A stretch of DNA of 64,000 nt from Proteles cristata cristata (taxonomy: Eukaryota; Chordata; Mammalia; Carnivora; Hyaenidae): contig JAESUZ010001528.1 of the NCBI GenBank assembly GCA_017311185.1, forward strand, positions 406,178 to 470,177, in the 5' to 3' direction. The notes beneath the pieces are model-generated. The model did no database searches. It had not been told where the DNA came from and saw only the letters and a program-made list of their open reading frames with translations. Shown here piece after piece: positions 57,340-64,000 of the stretch (positions within the stretch are counted from its first letter, which is position 1; every line of letters begins with the position of its first letter). Both the position numbers and the translations under genes were made by a program.

Positions 57340-58565
57340 TAAATTTTTACATATATATGATATATATTCAAGTATATATCATAGTGATTCAATATTTTTA
57401 TATATTATTAAATGGTCCCCATGATAAATCTAGTTACCACCGTACAAAGTTATTTCAATATTATTGACTACATTCCCTATGCTGTGCATTGTATCTTCAT
57501 GACTTATTTATTTTATAACTGGGGGTTTGTATCTCTTGATCCCCCTTTCCTATTTTGCCTGCCCGCCCAAAACCTTCCACGTTCTGGCAACCAACAATTT
57601 GTTTACTATACCTATGAGTCTATTTTTGTTTTGTTTTGTTTTGTTAGATTCCACATTTAGGTGAAATCATATAGTATTTATGTTCCTCTGACTTATTTAG
57701 TATAATACCTTCTAGGTCCATTCATGTTGTCACAAATGGAAGGGTTCATTGCTTTTTTATGGCTAAGGAATATTCCATTGTATATACCCCACGTCTTAAT
57801 TATCGATTCATTTATCAGTGGATACTTAGGTTGCCTCCATATCTTTGTTACTGTAAATAATGTTGCAATGAGTATAGTGTGCATGTATCTTTTTATATTG
57901 GTGTTTTCATTTTCTTTGGCTAATCACCTAGAAGTGAAATTGCTGTCATATGATAGTTCTCTTTATATATATATATATTTGAGGAACCTCCATACTATTT
58001 TCCATAGGAGTTACACAAATTTATATTCCTATCAATAGTGTACAAAGGTTCCCTTTTCCCTACATCCTCGTCAATAGTTACTCTTTCTTGTCTTTTCAAG
58101 AATAGCTGTTCTGACAGGTGTGAGATGACTTCTCATTGTGTGTTTGATTTGCATTTCCCTGATGGTTAGTGACATTGAGCATCTTTTCATGTGTCTGTTG
58201 GGTAACACTATGTCTTTTTTGGAAAAATGTCTTTTGAAGTATTCTACCCATTTTAAAATCGAGTTATTATTATTTTCGGATAATCAATTACATTCCTTAT
58301 GTATTTTGGACATTAACCCCTTATCGGTGGTATGATTTGCAAATATCGTCTCCTATTTAGTTGGTTGCTTTTTTATTTTGTACATGGTTTTTCCTTCATT
58401 GTGCAAATGCTTTTAGTTTGGTATAATCAAATTTGAATATTTTAGCTTTTATTGCCCTTGTCTGAGGACACTGTTTAAAAAAATATTGTGAAGACCAATG
58501 TCAAAGAGCATTCTGCCTATGTTTTCTAAGAGTTTTATGTTATCAAGTCTTACATTCAAGTTTTT

Positions 58566-58781
58566 AAAAAAATATTTTTATTTATTTCTAGGAGAGAGAG
58601 AGAGAGACAGCGTGAGCAGGGGAGGGTCAGATAGAGAGGGAGATACAGACTCTGAAATAGGCTCCAGGCTCTGAGTTGGCAGTCAGCAGAGAGCCCAACA
58701 CGGGGCCTGAACCCACAAACCACGAGATCATGACCTAAGCAAAAGTCGGACGCTTAACCAACTAAGCCACCCAGGCGCCCC
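58566..58781 (-). mobile_element. Felid-type SINEC, younger subtype
   Basis: Complete minus-strand young copy. A perfect 15-bp target duplication, tacattcaagttttt, is at 58551-58565 and 58782-58796. Confidence 0.97.
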
Positions 58782-60003
58782 TACATTCAAGTTTTTAATA
58801 CATTTTGAATTTATTTTTGTATATGGTATAAGATAGTGGTCCAATTTCATTCTGTTGCATGTAGCTGTCCAGTTTTCCTAACACAATTTATTTAAGAAAC
58901 TGTGTTTTACCTATTGTGTATCCTGCCTCTCTTATCATAGACTAATTGATCATGTTATTTGTGAGTTTTTTTTCTGGGCTTTCTATTCTATCCCATTGGT
59001 CAATATGTTTTTACAGTAACCAAAAGTGCCATACTTTTTGGTTACTGTAGCTTTGTAGTATAGTTTGAAATCATGGAGTATGTTACCTGCAGCTTTGTTC
59101 TTTTTTTTCTCAAGATTGCTTTGGTTATTTGGGGGTGTTTTCTGGTTCCATAAAAGTTTTAGGATTTTTTTGTTCCAGTTCGGTGGAAAATGCCATTGAA
59201 CTTTTTATAGGAATTGCAATGAATCTGTAGCTTGTTTTGGATAATATGTACATTATAACAATATTAATTCTTCCAATCAATGAGCATGGTGTATCTTTCC
59301 ATCTATTTGTATTTACTTCAGTTTCTTTCATCAGTATTTTATTGTCATCAGAGTGCATGTCTTTCACCTCCTTGGTTAAATTTATTTCTTCATATTTTAT
59401 TTTTTCTGATGTAGTTGTAAATGGGGTTGTGTTCTTAATTTCTCTTTCTGATAGCTTGTTACTAGTGTATAGAAACAACTGATTATGTTAATTTTATATT
59501 CGGCTACACTTTACTGAAGTCATTTATTAGTTCTAATAGTTTTTTTTTCCTTTTGGTGGAATCTTTAAGGTTTTCTACATGTTGTATCATGTCATTTGCA
59601 AATAGTGACCATTTAACTTCCTTCTTTCCTCCAGTTTAGATGCTTTTATTTATTTTTTTTTTCTTGCTATGAGTCGGGCTTCTAATACTATACTGAATAA
59701 AAGTGGCAAGAGTGGGCATCATTGTTTTGTTTCTGATTTTAATAGAAAAATTTCAACTTTTCACCATTTAGTATGATGATAGCTATAGGTTTGTCATATA
59801 TAACCTTTATTATTTTGAGGTATATTCTCTATAAACACACTCTGTTGAAGATATTTATCCTAAATTGATGTTGAATTTTGTTAAAATGCTTTTTCTGCAT
59901 TTTTGAGATGATCATATAATTTTTATCATTCGTTTTGTTAATGTGATATATCACAGTATATGATCCTTTTAGTGTATTGTTGAATTCAGTCCACCAATAT
60001 TCT

Positions 60004-62055
60004 TTTTTTTTTTTTTTTTTACAAATAGTTTATTGTCAAATTAGTTTCCACATAACACCCAGTGCTCATCCCCACAAGTGCCCTCCTCCATGCCCACCCC
60101 TCCTCCCCCCACATCCACCAGTCCTCAGTTTTTGTCAGCATTCAAGAGTCTCTCATGGTTTGCCTCTCCCCTTTCCCCCACCATTTCCGCCCTTCTTCTC
60201 CCCCTTGGTCCTCTGTTAAGCTCCTCCTAATCCTCCTATACGTGCACACATATGATATTTGTCTTTCTCTGCCTGACTTATTTCGCTCAGCATAACACCC
60301 TCAAGGTCCATCCATGTTGCTACACATGGCCAGATTTCATTGTTTCTCATTGCCATGTAGTATTCCATGGTATAGATAAACCACATCTTCTTGATCCATT
60401 CATCTGTTGATGGACACTTAGGCTCTTTCCAGGTTTTAGCTATTGTGGAGAGTGCTGCTATGAACATTGGGGTACATGTGCTCCTATGCATCAGCATTTC
60501 TGTATCCCTTGGGTAAATTCCTAGCAGGCTATTGCTGGGTCATAGGGGAGTTCTATTGTTAGTTTCCTTAGGAACCTCCACACTGTTTTCCAGAGGGGCT
60601 GCACCAGTTTACATTCCCACCAACAGTGTAGGAGGGTGCCCGTTTCTCCACATCCTCGCCAGCATCTAGAGTTCTCTGATTGCTCATTTTAGCCACTCTG
60701 ACTGGCGTGAGGTGGTATCTCAGTGTGGTTTTGATTTGTATTTCCCTGATGAGGAGGGATGCTGAGCATCGTTTCATGTGTCTGTTGGCCATCTGGATGT
60801 CCTCTTTGGAGAAGTGTCTGTTCATATCTTCTGCCCATTTCTTCACTGGGTTGTTTGTTTTTCGGGCGTGTAGTTTGGTGAGTTCCTTGTAGATTCTGGA
60901 TATCAACCCTTTATCTGATATGTCATTTGCAACTATCTTTTCCCATTCGGTTGGTTGCCTATTAATTTTCTGGGTTGTTTCCTTGGCTGTGCAGAAGCTT
61001 TTAATCTTGAGGAGGTCCCAACAGTTTATTTTTGCTCTTAATTCCCTTGCTTTTGGGGATGTGTCAAGTAAGAAGTTGCTGCGGTGGAGGTCAAGGAGGT
61101 TGTTTCCTGCTTTCTCCTCTAGGGTGTTGATAGTTTCCTGTCTCACGTTCAGGTCCTTTATCCATTTTGAGTTTATTTTTGTGCATGGTGTGAGAAAATG
61201 ATCTAGTTTCATTCTTCTGCATGTTGCTGTCCAGTTCTCCCAACACCATCTGTTAAAAGGCTGTCTTTTTTCCATTGGATATTCTTTCCTGCTTTGTCAA
61301 AGATTAGTTGGCTGTATACTTTTGGGTCCACTTCTGAGTTCTCAATTCTGTTCCATTGGTCTATGTGTCTGTTTTTGTGCCAATACCATACTGTCTTGAT
61401 GATGACAGCTTTGTAGTAGAGGCTAAAGTCTGGGATGGTGATCCCTCCCATTTTGGTTTTATTTTTCAGGATTACTTTGGCTATTCGGGGTCTTTTGTGG
61501 TTCCATACAAATTTTTGGATAGTTTGTTCTAGTTTTGAGAAGTATGCTGGTGCAATTTTGATTGGAATTGCATTGAATGTGTAGAGTGCCTTAGGTAGTA
61601 ATGACATCTTAACTATATTTATTCTTCCTATCCATGAGCATGGAATGTTTTTCCATTCTTTGTGTCTTCTTCAATTTCCTTCATAAGTTTTCTATAGTTT
61701 TCATCATACAGATCTCTTGTATCCTTGGTTAGGTTTATTCCGAGGTATTTTATGGGTTTTTTGTGCAGTTGTGAATGGGATCAATTTCTTGATTTCTCTT
61801 TCTGTTGCTTCATTGTTGGTGTATAAAAATGCAACCGATTTCTGTACGTTGATTTTGTACCCTACAACTTGGCTGAATTCTTGGATCAGTTCTAGTAGGC
61901 TTCTGGTGGAATCTGTCAGGTTTTCTATGTAGAGTATCATGTCATCTGCGAAGAGTGAAAGTTTGACTTCCTCTTTGCCAATTCTGATGCCTTTGATTTC
62001 CTTTTGTTGTCTGATGGCTGATGCTAGGACTTCCAGCACTATGTTAAACAGCAGT
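60004..62055 (-). mobile_element. Young L1, 5'-truncated in reverse transcriptase
   Basis: 2,052 bp with the same 3' end as the L1 at 4062 (acaaatagtttattgtcaaa next to the tail, plus strand) and an uninterrupted A tail (T run 60003-60020). A perfect 17-bp target duplication, cagtccaccaatattct, is at 59987-60003 and 62056-62072, and the old L1 continues on both sides. Confidence 0.97.
60216..62055 (-). pseudogene. L1 ORF2 C-terminal part, truncated
   Basis: The reverse transcriptase from just before [11 protein letters not shown] (62039-61704), then a shift, [20 protein letters not shown] (from 61607), then a 235-codon piece from 61275 ([15 protein letters not shown]) and the last piece from 60497 ending EISQAEKDKYHMCARIGGLG at 60216. 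Only a few shifts separate the pieces, fewer than in the copy at 4302-8120. The endonuclease and first half of the polymerase are missing, so it is not functional. Confidence 0.9.
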
Positions 62056-62119
62056 CAGTCCACCAATATTCTGCTGAGAATTTTTGCATCCATGTTTTTA
62101 AGGGATATTGGCCTATGTT

Positions 62120-62205
62120 TTTCTTTTTCTTTCTTTCCGTGTCTGTCTGTCTGTCTCTCTCTTTATCTCTCTCTCCCTCTTTCTCTGTCATCTTCTCTCT
62201 CCCTG
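62120..62205 (+). repeat. CT-rich simple repeat in old L1
   Basis: Irregular TTTC/TGTC/TCTC units where the old L1 sequence is interrupted. Confidence 0.85.
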
Positions 62206-62701
62206 TTTGTGAGGGTATGAGTGTGTGTGCATGCATGTGTTGTCTTTGTCTGTTTTGGTGTCAGGGCAATGCTGACCTCATAAAATAATTTTGGAAGCAT
62301 TTCTCCCTCTTCAATTTCTTGATAATTTGAGAAGGATAAGTATTAACTCCTTTGTAAATGTTTGATGTAATTCACCTGTGAAACTGTATTGTCTGGACTT
62401 TTCTGGGGGAAGGGAGTTACTGATTCAATTTTGCAGTTTATTTGTCTATTCAGAGTTTCTATTTCTTTGTGATTCACTACTGAAAGATTATGTGTTCCTA
62501 GGAATTCATCCATATCTGTTTTCCAATTTGTTGATGTTTGTAGTAGTCTCTTATAATCCTTCGTATTTCTGTGGTGTTCATTGTTACTTCTCTTTCATTT
62601 CTGATTTTATTTATTTGGGTCTTCTTTTTCTTGATACATCTAGCTTGAGGTTTATCAATTTTGTTTATATTTTCAAAGAACCAACTTTTAGTTTCATTCA
62701 T

Positions 62702-62770
62702 CTTTCCTTCCTTCCTTTTCTTTCTTTCTTTCTGTCTGTCTGTCTGTCTGTCTTTCTGTCTTTCTTGTTG
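62702..62770 (+). repeat. (TTCC)/(TTTC)/(TGTC) simple repeat in old L1
   Basis: Tandem tetranucleotide blocks replacing part of the old L1. Confidence 0.9.
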
Positions 62771-62892
62771 TCTCTATTTTATTTATTTCCACTCTAGTCT
62801 TTAGTATTTCCTTCCTTCCTTTAACTTGGGGCTTTGTTTGTTCTTCCTTTTCTAATTCCTCTAGGTATAAAGTAAAATTGTTTACTTGGTAA

Positions 62893-64000
62893 TATTTTTT
62901 TTATAGCTTATAGTCAAGTTGGTTTACATACAACACCCAGAGCTCATCCTAACAATTGCCCTCCTCCATACCCATCACCCCCCTTCCCCTCTCCACCACC
63001 CCCATCACCCCTAGTTGGTTCTCAACATTCAAGAGTCTCTCATGGTTTGCCTCCCTCCTCCTCAACTATTTTTCATCTTCTCCAGCTTCATCCTCCGTTA
63101 GCTTCCTCTTAATCCACCTGTATGTGCAAACATATGGTATTTGTCCTTCTCTGCCTGATTTATTTCCGCTCAGCATAACACCCGCTGGTTCCATCCATAT
63201 TGCTACGCATGGCCAGATTTCATTCTGTCTCATTGCCATGTAGTATTCCATCGTATGGATAAACTACATCTTCTTGATCCATTCGTCCGTTGATGGACAC
63301 ATAGGTTCTTTCCATGTTTTGGCCATTGTTGAGAGTGCTGCTATGAACATCAGGGTCCATGTGCCCCTATGCATCAGCATTTCTGTATCCCTTGGGTAAA
63401 TTCTTAGCAGTGCTATTGCTGGGTCATAGGGGAGTTCTATTGTTAATTTTTCAAGGAACCTCCACACTGTTTTCCAGAGGGGCTGTACCAGTTTACATTC
63501 CCACCAACAGTGTGGGAGGGTGCCTGTTTCTCCACATCCTCGCCAGCATCTAGAGTCCTCTGATTTGCCCATTTTAACCACCCTACCGGCGTGAGGTGGT
63601 ATCTCAGTGTGGTTTTGATTTGTATTTCCCTGATGACGAGGGACGCTGAGCATCGTTTCATGTGTCTGTTGGCCATTTGGATGTCCTCTTTGGAGAAGTG
63701 TCTGTTCATAACTTCTGCCCATTTCTTCACTGGATTGTTTGTTTTTCAGGTTTGAAGTTTGGTGAGTTCCTTATAGATTTTGAATACTAACCCTTTATCT
63801 GATATGTCATTTGCTACTATCTTTTCCCGTTCCGTTGGTTGCCTATTAGTTTTGTGGGTTGTTTCCTTTGCTGTGCAGAAGCTTTTAATCTTGATGAAGT
63901 CCCAATAATTTATTTTTGCTCTTGATTCCCTTGCTTTTGAGGATGTGTCAAGTAAGAAGTTGCTGCAGTGGAGGTCAAGGAGGTTGTTTCCTGCTTTCTC
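62893..64000 (-). mobile_element. Young-type L1, runs off the window end
   Basis: L1 3' end (atagtcaagttggtttacat on the plus strand) followed by the ORF2 C terminus (minus, 63722-63264, containing [20 protein letters not shown]) and on to 64000, where the window stops inside ORF2. At least one shift is present. Its 5' end and target duplication are outside the window. Confidence 0.9.

Larger units (their letters stand above)
57340..62892 (-). mobile_element. Old L1, minus strand, split by SINE and young L1
   Basis: An old L1 reading from its 3' end (about 57340) towards its 5' end. Pieces: 57340-58565, 58782-60003 and 62056-about 62892. ORF2 remnants are visible (for example YFADDM-region words near 59590). 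Interrupted by the SINE at 58566-58781 and the L1 at 60004-62055. CT-rich simple repeats (62120-62205, 62702-62770) lie in the last part. Confidence 0.82.

Overview
The window looks like intergenic or intronic DNA from a carnivore genome, most likely a cat (felid). The main clue is about 38 copies of the carnivore tRNA-derived SINE (SINEC/CAN family). Their 3' bodies match the felid form: a segment reading ctgacagctcagagcctg, then a CT-rich stretch, then aataaataaa. Young carnivore L1 copies and old mammalian repeats (MIR, L2, MER5-type hAT elements, MLT1) support this. I found no intact protein-coding gene. The long reading frames are L1 ORF remnants, their antisense shadows, or microsatellite translations.

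Layout. 1-3400: mostly non-repeat sequence with faint MIR/L2. 3394-11706: an old L1 split by a full-length younger L1 (4062-11671, minus strand, 13-bp target duplication). The younger L1 has decayed ORF1 and ORF2, a duplicated 5'UTR block, and a SINE inserted later in its 5'UTR. 11707-28300: L2, MIR, hAT/MER5 elements, many SINEs and a 356-bp (GAAA)n/(GGAA)n array. 28318-30860: a processed pseudogene of the germ-cell RNA-binding gene RBM46 (minus strand) with SINEs nearby. 30932-31064: an extremely short L1 insertion with a perfect 19-bp duplication. 31678-32337: a minus-strand LTR. 34630-35765: an MLT1 LTR carrying a GT/GA microsatellite and a solo ERV LTR (4-bp duplication), followed by a U2 snRNA fragment between perfect direct repeats. 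36100-45100: SINEs, a hAT element, L1 3' ends and one unexplained lysine-rich coding-like stretch (44675-45029, minus). 45289-48835: L1 pieces with nested SINEs. 48836-56560: mostly non-repeat sequence with L2, MIR, SINEs and a short L1. 56575-64000: L1 on L1 on the minus strand, including a 2-kb young L1 with a 17-bp duplication and another young L1 running off the window end.

The elements do not work together as a pathway. What the window records is repeated L1-driven retrotransposition, with L1, SINEs, an mRNA copy and an snRNA fragment all apparently moved by that machinery. Insertion order can be read from nesting and target-site duplications. I did not find an undescribed biological system. 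The most unusual points are the U2 fragment, the ultra-short L1, the duplicated L1 5'UTR and the unidentified coding-like stretch. Subfamily names come from remembered consensus patterns, not a database search, and boundaries of old repeats are approximate.
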